NCBI GenBank assembly: GCA_021161885.1
Contig: JAGGZS010000114.1
Location: 1 to 8,813 of the forward strand
From: a bacterium
GTDB taxonomy: Bacteria > Auribacterota > Auribacteria > Auribacterales > Auribacteraceae
DNA length: 8,813 nucleotides
Direction: 5' to 3'
The notes below the pieces were generated by a model, which saw only the letters and a program-made list of their open reading frames with translations, had not been told where the DNA came from and searched no databases. This document shows positions 1 to 5,860 of this stretch, piece after piece. Made by a program: the position numbers and the translations under genes. Positions within the stretch are counted from its first letter, which is position 1; every line of letters starts with the position of its first letter.

Positions 1-28
1 CCGTATTAAAATAGGGGGTTTTTTGTTT

Positions 29-472
29 ATGGACTACGCAAAGGCAAATTTTGGAAGATCTTTTATTGTCCGGTTTGACCATAACGACAACATCATAGAT
101 AATATCATTAAAATAGCGGAAAAAGAAAAAATTAAATGCGCGTGGTTCTGGTGTCTCGGAGCTATAAAAAACGCTGAAATAGTGTGCGGTCCCGTTGAAA
201 CGGTAGTTCCCCCTATACCGTCTTACCATAATATTTTAGAAACCAATGAGATTGTAGCTGTGGGGAACATATCTACTCAAGACGCAAAACCCGCTTTACA
301 TCTGCATTGCGCTTTCGGCAGGCTTGATAAAACAAGAGTCGGCTGTATAAGAAAAAGTTCTGATGTGTATTTAACCGTAGAATGTTTAATAATGGAATTT
401 ACCCATATTGATGTGAAAAGGATGCCGAATCCGGGTTTAGGAATAAACACTCTCTTTTTCAAAAAGGATTAA
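29..472 (+). CDS. PPC/DUF296 domain protein (PCC family), 147 aa
   Basis: This small single-domain protein matches the bacterial PPC/DUF296 family, which is related to the domain found beside AT-hooks in plant nuclear proteins. Bacterial members form trimers, have no AT-hook, and have no settled function. Visible family marks are an N-terminal strand with RSFIVRF (residues 10-16), the LGAI turn after a helix rich in Lys, Glu and Ile, the conserved H91-L-H93 pair after GNIS, and a final strand ending CLIMEF. The His pair is the conserved, possibly metal- or ligand-binding, feature. The domain fills almost the whole protein, as is usual for bacterial homologues. I chose ATG at 29 because AGGGGG at 13-18 lies 10 bases before it. 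A TTG at 23 in the same frame would sit only 4 bases from that site. The promoter lies outside the window. No DNA-binding motif is seen, so a nucleoid role should not be assumed. Confidence 0.85.
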   Translation: MDYAKANFGRSFIVRFDHNDNIIDNIIKIAEKEKIKCAWFWCLGAIKNAEIVCGPVETVVPPIPSYHNILETNEIVAVGNISTQDAKPALHLHCAFGRLDKTRVGCIRKSSDVYLTVECLIMEFTHIDVKRMPNPGLGINTLFFKKD

Positions 473-712
473 TCCGGTTGATATATCATGATAAATAAAT
501 GGAATTACTCCGCAAAATTTCAAAAGCAATAAGCGAAAATTTAAATATTAAACCGTTTTTGCAAACCATTGTGCCGCCGCTTAAAAAAATTTTTGATATA
601 CACTACTACTGCTTGATGCGGCTAAAATGTATTTAAGGTATATTAAAAACATAGAATCTGCCGATAAATATTTATGTAGATAAAACCACTAAAAATACCG
701 AGGTAAAATTAA
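473..712. other. Intergenic region between the DUF296 and PIN-PhoH genes
   Basis: This stretch of 240 bases holds no intact gene longer than about 45 codons. Its centre (499-683) reads as a decayed GAF-domain start and is listed separately. I see no convincing terminator after the DUF296 stop and no clear -35/-10 pair ahead of the PIN-PhoH gene. PIN-PhoH expression could therefore come from readthrough or from a promoter I cannot recognise. Confidence 0.6.
499..683 (+). pseudogene. Relic of a GAF-domain sensor gene, frameshifted
   Basis: An ATG at 499 opens a 45-codon frame ending at TAA 634-636. Its first part, MELLRKISKAISENLNIKPF, followed by LQTIVPPLKKIFDIHYYCL, has the helix-then-strand pattern of a GAF-domain N-terminus (a leading helix, then a hydrophobic strand). 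The natural continuation of that strand, LLLLDAAKMYLRYIKN, lies in another frame at 603-650 and stays open to TAA 681-683. A GAF domain needs about 150 residues, so only the first third survives, in two frames. No Shine-Dalgarno site precedes the ATG, and an in-frame TAA (496-498) abuts it. What is seen is the two-frame GAF-like pattern; that it is a decayed gene is inference. The alternatives are a small functional ORF or chance. It is not an obvious recent copy of the GAF domain at 3165-4238. Confidence 0.45.
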
Positions 713-2023
713 ATGAAAAAATTATTCGTAATCGACACTAACGTATTATTACATAGCCCAAACGCGCTTACATCATTTGAAGACAACATCGTAATTCTGC
801 CTATAGAAGTTCTTGAGGAACTCGACCGGTTTAAAAAAGATCATGACGAAAAAGGCAGAAACGCCAGAATGACAATTCGCGCATTAGACGCATTACGCAA
901 AAAAGGAAGCCTCAAGGACGGAATCCAGCTTGAAAACGCAGGGACTCTGCAAATAATTACAAATATGCATTTTAAGCCCGAACATTATGCCGGCTTGCCT
1001 ATGAATTCTACTGACAACAAACTCATAACAACCGCTTACCTTTTACAAAAAAATAATGATCTGCCTGTGATTTTTGTATCAAAAGATATAAACGCCAGAA
1101 TTAAAGCCGATGCTCTCGGCATAAAAAGTGAAGATTTTGAAAGCCAAAAGATAAACATTAGCGAACTTTATATGGGATGGATTGAGAAAAAAACGCGAAA
1201 AATCCCCAAACCGGATAAAAAAGGGATAATATGGGATGATGAAAATAAACTATTGCCAAACCAGTTTGTAATGTTTAAAGAAACCAACGCCCCTGATAAT
1301 TGTTTAATTACCAAACATAATGCTCAAACAGGAAAATTATATCCCATAACAAACCGTATTGAACCAATATTCGGCGTGTCGCCAAGAAACCCACAGCAAA
1401 TAATGGCACAGGAACTTTTACTCGACCCTCGGATTGAACTTGTATCGCTTGTCAGACGGGCAGGGACCGGAAAAACACTCTTGGCTATTGCCGCTGGTTT
1501 ATATATGGTTATTGAAAAAAAAGTTTACGACCGATTACTCATTTCAAGACCTATTATGCCTCTTGGAAAAGATTTAGGTTATCTGCCCGGCACAAAAGAA
1601 GAAAAACTTGAAAACTGGATGGAACCGATTTTCGATAACCTCGATTATATTCTTTCCGTAATGCGCAAAAATTCATCAAACGGGGTTATCACGATGAAAG
1701 AGCTTATCGAAAACGAACTTATCCAGCTTGAAGCATTAACTTATATGCGAGGCCGCAGTATTCCACGGCAATACATTATTATTGATGAGGCGCAAAATCT
1801 AACTCCCCATGAAATTAAAACCGTGGTAACGAGAAGCGGGGGACATTCAAAAATGATTATAACAGGCGATCCTTACCAAATAGATAATCCTTATCTCGAT
1901 TCAGAAAGCAATGGATTAACATACTGTGTAGAACGGCTTAAAAATGAATCGCTGTTCGGACATGTCTTATTATCAAAAAGTGAACGAGGAAAATTAGCTT
2001 CTGTTGCGGCAAAACTTCTGTAA
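713..2023 (+). CDS. PIN-PhoH fusion protein (PhoH2/YlaK type), RNA-associated ATPase and nuclease
   Basis: This 436-residue protein joins an N-terminal PIN nuclease domain (about residues 1-145) to a C-terminal PhoH P-loop ATPase domain (about 215-436). It is the usual full length for the PhoH2 type. Studied members are RNA helicase/ribonucleases, in mycobacteria as part of a toxin-antitoxin pair. The PIN acidic residues are present: D8 in IDTN, E35/E36, D38, D101 in STDNK and D125 in SKDIN. The ATPase half shows the GV-PRN linker, AGTGKT (250-255), the RPIMPLGKDLGYLPG segment, Walker B IIIDEAQN with D358-E359, and GDPYQID (385-391). The oddity is residue 248: the first Gly of the P-loop is Arg (codon aga), so the motif reads RRAGTGKT instead of G-x-AGTGKT. 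GAGGT at 700-704 lies 8 bases before the ATG. The gene is followed by a hairpin terminator shared with the opposing gene. The family call is very secure; ATPase activity is uncertain. Confidence 0.95.
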   Translation: MKKLFVIDTNVLLHSPNALTSFEDNIVILPIEVLEELDRFKKDHDEKGRNARMTIRALDALRKKGSLKDGIQLENAGTLQIITNMHFKPEHYAGLPMNSTDNKLITTAYLLQKNNDLPVIFVSKDINARIKADALGIKSEDFESQKINISELYMGWIEKKTRKIPKPDKKGIIWDDENKLLPNQFVMFKETNAPDNCLITKHNAQTGKLYPITNRIEPIFGVSPRNPQQIMAQELLLDPRIELVSLVRRAGTGKTLLAIAAGLYMVIEKKVYDRLLISRPIMPLGKDLGYLPGTKEEKLENWMEPIFDNLDYILSVMRKNSSNGVITMKELIENELIQLEALTYMRGRSIPRQYIIIDEAQNLTPHEIKTVVTRSGGHSKMIITGDPYQIDNPYLDSESNGLTYCVERLKNESLFGHVLLSKSERGKLASVAAKLL

Positions 2024-2045
2024 ATTCACTATATATAAAAATAAA

Positions 2046-2077
2046 AAAAGGGAACAATCATCAGATTATTCCCTTTT
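2046..2077. terminator. Hairpin terminator between convergent genes, usable from both strands
   Basis: Left arm 2046-2058 (aaaagggaacaat) pairs with right arm 2065-2077 (attattccctttt) around the 6-base loop catcag. Twelve of thirteen pairs match, with one C/A mismatch at 2055/2068. Read on the minus strand, the stem is followed by a long T-rich run (positions 2049 down to about 2036), a good intrinsic terminator for the PEP-CTERM gene. On the plus strand the tail is only TTTTACAAAC, weaker but plausible for the PIN-PhoH gene. Confidence 0.8.
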
Positions 2078-2102
2078 ACAAACAACTACTATATTAATAG
2101 AG

Positions 2103-2849
2103 TTAAAACGACAGTCTTTTTCTTATATAAAGGACTATACAGCCGACACTTAACAATAACATACTGAAAGGTTCGGGGATAGCCGGAATCGGCAGCATTC
2201 CGTCATAAGAACGTGAACCGGATAGCAAACTGGAAAAAGTGTAGTCAGGCGGTACATTAGATGTTAAAAATAAAATAGAACTCTCCTCGCCAAAGAGTAA
2301 CCCTAAATTAAACTCCCAATTCTGATGAGGGGTTAAACCAACTTGGACAAATTTACTCTGGTCAGGGTCTACTATAGTGCCGTTCACGTTTTCCTGTTCA
2401 CCAAGCAGATCATGTGTTTCCAGTAAATCCACATCTATATCAAGAGCTGTTACATATCCTGCTGAAATGATAAGATCAGGATCAAGGTCGACTGACAATG
2501 TATTTAAAACATCATTGTTATAAACATTATCATTTTCTATTTGATAATAATAATAATATTTTGAAGCATCATAGGCTGCTTTATCGCCTTTCTGACCTCC
2601 TGACCCGCCAATAACCGTTGAAAAAGTAAAATCTCCCGCTCCAATATTCTGGGGCATTAAATCATGGTCAGATACTATCCAGTCTATAAAAACTTCCTGT
2701 GTATGTCCATTAGGGCGTACATGCATTGATTCCCCTTTTACGGAACCAGAAAATCCGTTATAGGGCAAATAAGGCAATGGCAAGGCGAACAAATTCCCGC
2801 TAAAAATAATAGGCGCTATCAATACGGCATAAGCAATAACTTTCTTCAT
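2103..2849 (-). CDS. Exported PEP-CTERM sorting-signal protein, 248 aa
   Basis: The protein is secreted and probably processed by an exosortase. It begins with MKK and a hydrophobic stretch forming a signal peptide (about residues 1-22, likely cleaved after LFA). It ends with a PEP-CTERM signal: P225-E-P227, a transmembrane segment at about 229-242, and the basic tail R243-K-R245. PEP-CTERM proteins are tied to exosortase and to exopolysaccharide or surface-layer export; neither an exosortase nor polysaccharide genes appear here. The mature part (about 200 residues) is acidic and Tyr/Gly-rich, with five tyrosines in a row. I do not recognise a named domain in it. I chose ATG at 2849 because AAGGAG sits 7 bases upstream and the signal peptide then starts at residue 1. 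The frame stays open 87 bases further upstream to a TTG at 2936, but that would bury the signal peptide behind a basic leader. A near-consensus promoter lies upstream and a terminator downstream, so it is probably transcribed alone. Confidence 0.88.
   Translation of the reverse strand: MKKVIAYAVLIAPIIFSGNLFALPLPYLPYNGFSGSVKGESMHVRPNGHTQEVFIDWIVSDHDLMPQNIGAGDFTFSTVIGGSGGQKGDKAAYDASKYYYYYQIENDNVYNNDVLNTLSVDLDPDLIISAGYVTALDIDVDLLETHDLLGEQENVNGTIVDPDQSKFVQVGLTPHQNWEFNLGLLFGEESSILFLTSNVPPDYTFSSLLSGSRSYDGMLPIPAIPEPFSMLLLSVGCIVLYIRKRLSF
2544..2558 (-). repeat. Trinucleotide repeat (TAT)5 coding for five tyrosines
   Basis: Five identical TAT codons on the minus strand sit inside the PEP-CTERM gene and encode YYYYY. 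All five use the same codon, so the tract is a true DNA microsatellite and could change length in whole codons by slippage without breaking the frame. Confidence 0.85.
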
Positions 2850-2965
2850 AACGAATCTCCTTAAACGAATTATATATTTTATTCTAATATCCAAATAACA
2901 TCTATACATATACAGAAAAAGATCGTTTCTCCTCAATATGGGGTCTATATATTTCCGTTACTTAT

Positions 2966-2994
2966 AATATAACACAATTTATATCTAATGTCAA
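2966..2994 (-). promoter_or_regulatory. Sigma70-type promoter for the PEP-CTERM gene
   Basis: On the minus strand a perfect -35 TTGACA (2994-2989) is followed by a 17-base spacer and a -10 TATATT (2971-2966), five of six matches to TATAAT. Transcription would begin near 2958, giving a leader of about 110 bases before ATG 2849. This is the closest match to the consensus in the window and suggests substantial basal transcription. Confidence 0.75.
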
Positions 2995-3073
2995 ACAGAT
3001 TATTTTTTAAAACTTCAATATTTTTTAATTTTTAAGAAAATATGGGTTGGAAAAATATTGATTAAGTTCTAAT

Positions 3074-3079
3074 TATAAT
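3074..3079 (+). promoter_or_regulatory. Possible -10 element ahead of the GAF-GGDEF gene
   Basis: An exact TATAAT lies 85 bases before the ATG at 3165. No good -35 is found at 16-18 bases. TTGGAA at 3047-3052 is 21 bases away and TTGATT at 3058-3063 only 10. In such AT-rich sequence a hexamer of this kind can occur by chance, so the call is weak. Confidence 0.3.
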
Positions 3080-3164
3080 TTTCCAGCTAAAGATTTTTTT
3101 GAAAATGCCGAAAAATAATGTAACTGTATGATTTTTTTAACTTCACTACACCGGCGGGTCTTAT

Positions 3165-4238
3165 ATGATTAATGAAAATCAAAATAAATTAACTCTTTTA
3201 ATTGAGTCTTGCAAAAAACTTGATAACTTACCTTCTTCCCTTGCTACTGCCCAACAATTACTTAAAGAGGTTAATAACTTCGTTAAGGTGGATTACTTTA
3301 GTATTTTGCTTCGCAAAAACGCATTATTCGGTGAAAAAACAATTGATAAAAACCATATAGTTATAGGTCATAACAAAATTTTTCATAATAAAATCTGGCA
3401 AGCTATCCAAAATGGAGTTTTTGAATTAATCAAAAATTCTGATATTAATCAGGAAGAAATCATAAAAGATTTTATAGACTTAACAGTTGAAGTAATCAAT
3501 CTAAACAACAGCGAAACATCTTCAAAAAATATTACAGATGAACCAATGGTATCGTTTTCCCTGCCGTTGATGATGAACAAATCATTATGCGGCATAATAA
3601 TTCTTATAGGGGATGCAAAACTTAATGGCGACCAGAAAACTATTTTAAATTTCTTCATAGACCAATTTCAAAAAACTTTAGAGAAACAATTAGTTATGGA
3701 GGAATTAGAAAAACTCTCGGTAACGGATAAGCTGACAGGGGCGTTTAACCATAATGCCTTAATAGAACGTATTAAAAAAGAATTTTCAAGAGCAAAACGT
3801 TTTTACACACCTTTATCTCTTATTCAAATAGATATATCTAATATAAAATTCGTTTTAAATGAATACGGGCATAAAACAGGCGATAATATTATAGAATCTG
3901 TTTCAAAAATATTACATAAAACAACCAGAAACATTGATTTGGTCGGCAGATACACTGCTTCGGGTTTTACGCTTCTTCTGCCGCATACAAAAAGCAGCGG
4001 CTGTCTTACTTTAATTAAACGCGTTACAAATGAATTAAAAACCAATGTATTTAAACATAACAATGAAACTGTGAAAATTAAAATTGCTTTTGGAATATCA
4101 TCTTTTCCCGAAAACAATGCTGTAAGTCCTGATGAATTCGTTAAATCTTCGGAAATCGCTCTTTCTATCGCTAAAGAGAACAGCTCGGATTCTGTTCATA
4201 TTTACTCAAGTGATCCTTTAAGATCAAATTTAGCGTAG
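3165..4238 (+). CDS. GAF plus degenerate GGDEF protein, probable c-di-GMP receptor
   Basis: A 357-residue cytoplasmic protein with no signal peptide or membrane segment. Residues about 20-165 form a GAF-like sensor domain (leading helix, FSILLRK strand, SLPLMMNKSLCGIIILI strand pair). A helical linker (about 168-185) then leads into a GGDEF domain opening with V186-T-D-K-L-T-G192. Active diguanylate cyclases carry GG(D/E)EF; here the site reads T264-A-S-G-F268. Other catalytic positions have also changed: D223 is kept, but the second Asp of the DxD motif is S225 and the substrate Asn is L231. By contrast the inhibitory I-site RxxD survives as R255-N-I-D258 at the usual spacing (Asp six residues before the signature). 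GAF plus inactive GGDEF with an intact I-site is the design of PelD, a c-di-GMP receptor, although PelD also has N-terminal membrane helices. I infer c-di-GMP binding without synthesis. The ribosome site is poor (GGCGGG at 3153-3158). The gene is divergent from the PEP-CTERM gene. Confidence 0.88.
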   Translation: MINENQNKLTLLIESCKKLDNLPSSLATAQQLLKEVNNFVKVDYFSILLRKNALFGEKTIDKNHIVIGHNKIFHNKIWQAIQNGVFELIKNSDINQEEIIKDFIDLTVEVINLNNSETSSKNITDEPMVSFSLPLMMNKSLCGIIILIGDAKLNGDQKTILNFFIDQFQKTLEKQLVMEELEKLSVTDKLTGAFNHNALIERIKKEFSRAKRFYTPLSLIQIDISNIKFVLNEYGHKTGDNIIESVSKILHKTTRNIDLVGRYTASGFTLLLPHTKSSGCLTLIKRVTNELKTNVFKHNNETVKIKIAFGISSFPENNAVSPDEFVKSSEIALSIAKENSSDSVHIYSSDPLRSNLA

Positions 4239-4272
4239 ATAAACTTTTATCTGAAAAATGTATAAAAAAATT

Positions 4273-4300
4273 TTGTTTCATCTTTGGTTTATGCTAAAAT
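4273..4300 (+). promoter_or_regulatory. Extended -10 promoter for asnS
   Basis: TTGTTT (4273-4278) and TAAAAT (4295-4300) are 16 bases apart, and the -10 is preceded by TGC (4292-4294), giving an extended -10 TGnTAAAAT. The start point would be near 4307, leaving a leader of about 50 bases before ATG 4357. The -35 matches only the TTG half of the consensus, so the extended -10 would carry most of the signal. Confidence 0.5.
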
Positions 4301-4356
4301 TCTTAACCGTTATTGAGCGGCAACTTTTAGACAAAAATATAATTTAAGGGTTGATT

Positions 4357-5748
4357 ATGAAAAGAAAAAAAATATCCGGTCTTTTATCAACTTCACAACG
4401 CGATATAGATATTAACGTTTATGGATGGGTACGCACAAGAAGAGATTCTAAAGGCGGATTTTCGTTTATAGAGATATATGACGGCTCATGCTTTAAAGGC
4501 ATCCAGATTATCGCTGATTCATCTTTACCGAATTATGAACAGGATATACAGAAATTATCCGCCGGATGCGCTGTATTTGTGCAAGGAATGCTTGTTGAAT
4601 CTTTAGGAAGCGGTCAGTCCGTAGAAGTGCAAGCGAAAAAAATTGATGTTTTAGGTTTCGCCGACCCTGAAAAATATCCATTGCAGAAAAAAAGGCACTC
4701 TTTTGAATTTTTAAGGCAAATAGCTCATTTAAGGCCAAGAACCAATACTTTCGGAGCGGTTTCACGTGTGCGCAGCGCATTAAGTTATGCTATACACAGT
4801 TTTTTTCAGGAAAATAATTTTCATTATATCCATACTCCTATTATTACAGGAAGCGATTGCGAAGGAGCCGGTGAAATGTTTCGCGTTACAACTTTAAATC
4901 TTGAGCAGCCGCCGAAAAAAAACGGACAGGTTGATTATTCTCATGATTTTTTCGCTAAAGCGTCTTACTTAACTGTAAGCGGACAGCTTGAGGCGGAAAT
5001 TTATGCTCTGGCGTTAGGCAATGTTTATACATTCGGACCTACATTCAGAGCGGAAAACTCCAATACTTCACGCCATCTCGCTGAATTCTGGATGGTAGAG
5101 CCGGAAATGGCATTCTGCGACTTGAAAGAAGACGCTGAAACCGCCGAAAATTTTCTCAAATATATTATCAAACACGTACTTATTAACCGTAAAGATGATA
5201 TGGAATTTTTTAATAAATTTATAGATAAATCCATTATAGAAAAACTTGAGAATATCATATCAAGCGAGTTTATTGTTTTATCTTATACAGAAGCTGTAAA
5301 AATACTTAAATCATCAAAATTCAATTTTTCTTATCCTGTACAATGGGGACATAACCTTCAGGCTGAACATGAACGGTATCTCGCGCAAACCTACTGTAGA
5401 GCTCCTGTCGTGCTGATTGATTTTCCAAAAGAAATCAAACCGTTTTATATGCGCTGTAACGACGATAACAAAACCGTAGCGGCAATGGATATCCTTTTTC
5501 CCGCAATAGGAGAAATTATAGGCGGAAGCCAACGGGAAGAAAGATACGATATCTTGAAAAACAATATGATAGAAAAAAAACTTAACTTAGACGAATACTG
5601 GTGGTATCTTGAACTAAGAGAGTACGGTACTGTCCCGCACGCAGGGTTCGGGCTGGGGTTTGACAGGCTCATCCAATTCGTTACCGGCATGGGCAATATC
5701 CGCGATGTAATCGCCTTTGCGAGAACACCAAAAAACGCGGATTTTTAA
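4357..5748 (+). CDS. asnS: Asparagine--tRNA ligase (AsnRS)
   Basis: This is a full-length class IIb synthetase of 463 residues (the E. coli enzyme has 466). It charges tRNA-Asn with asparagine in the cytoplasm using ATP. The N-terminal anticodon-binding OB-fold covers about residues 15-100 (VYGWVRTRRDSKGG, DGSCF). The catalytic core shows EGAGEMF, the motif 2 region F230-R-A-E233-NSNTSRHLAEFW, GEIIGGSQREER, and motif 3 G432-L-G-F-D-R437. Agreement with E. coli AsnRS is extensive, and the ending RTPKNADF fits AsnRS better than AspRS. One small oddity is that the family's IPFPRTP near the end reads I452-A-F-A-R-T-P458. ATG 4357 is chosen because AAGGG (4346-4350) lies 6 bases upstream. The in-frame TTG at 4351 would touch that site. 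The presence of asnS suggests direct charging of tRNA-Asn, though it does not exclude GatCAB elsewhere. No clear terminator follows. Confidence 0.97.
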   Translation: MKRKKISGLLSTSQRDIDINVYGWVRTRRDSKGGFSFIEIYDGSCFKGIQIIADSSLPNYEQDIQKLSAGCAVFVQGMLVESLGSGQSVEVQAKKIDVLGFADPEKYPLQKKRHSFEFLRQIAHLRPRTNTFGAVSRVRSALSYAIHSFFQENNFHYIHTPIITGSDCEGAGEMFRVTTLNLEQPPKKNGQVDYSHDFFAKASYLTVSGQLEAEIYALALGNVYTFGPTFRAENSNTSRHLAEFWMVEPEMAFCDLKEDAETAENFLKYIIKHVLINRKDDMEFFNKFIDKSIIEKLENIISSEFIVLSYTEAVKILKSSKFNFSYPVQWGHNLQAEHERYLAQTYCRAPVVLIDFPKEIKPFYMRCNDDNKTVAAMDILFPAIGEIIGGSQREERYDILKNNMIEKKLNLDEYWWYLELREYGTVPHAGFGLGFDRLIQFVTGMGNIRDVIAFARTPKNADF

Positions 5749-5808
5749 TGAATTTTTTTTACCTTAAAAAAGTCTAATTTAAAAAATATAGTTTATTTAT
5801 TGTTTTTA

Positions 5809-5817
5809 TGGTATCTT
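5809..5817 (+). promoter_or_regulatory. Possible extended -10 ahead of the binding-protein gene
   Basis: TGG-TATCTT resembles an extended -10, inside TTTATGGTATCTTCTT. The asnS promoter has the similar TTTATGCTAAAATTCTT. No acceptable -35 (tagttt at 17 bases) supports it. The 112-base AT-rich gap after asnS leaves room for a promoter, but readthrough from asnS is equally possible because no terminator separates them. Confidence 0.3.
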
Positions 5818-5860
5818 CTTTTACAAAATTAATTATCATATCTTTAAGGGGGTTTTATTA

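Larger units (their letters stand above)
2850..3164. other. Divergent intergenic region between the PEP-CTERM and GAF-GGDEF genes
   Basis: About 315 bases, very A/T-rich, with several runs of T and A. It holds the minus-strand promoter at 2966-2994 and a leader of roughly 110 bases for the PEP-CTERM gene, including that gene's Shine-Dalgarno site (AAGGAG, minus strand). On the plus strand a TATAAT at 3074-3079 is the only good -10-like element. No gene is seen. I found no clear sigma54 pair (GG-N10-GC) by eye, although PEP-CTERM genes in some lineages use one. Confidence 0.6.

Noticed and set aside
499..636. The 45-codon ORF upstream of PIN-PhoH as an antitoxin, by analogy with mycobacterial phoAT-phoH2
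   Set aside because: It has no ribosome site, ends 76 bases before the PIN-PhoH gene, and its sequence reads as a GAF N-terminus rather than an antitoxin.
2850..2936. Upstream extension of the PEP-CTERM protein to a TTG start at 2936
   Set aside because: It would put a 29-residue basic leader ahead of a clear signal peptide, while ATG 2849 has AAGGAG at 7 bases.
4237..4252. Inverted repeat agataaa-ct-tttatct at the end of the GAF-GGDEF gene as a terminator
   Set aside because: The stem is entirely weak, the loop is too small, and no T-run follows. It also overlaps the stop codon.
5749..5780. T-run and A-run after asnS as an intrinsic terminator
   Set aside because: No G/C-containing stem precedes the T-run; pairing of the T and A runs would be very weak.
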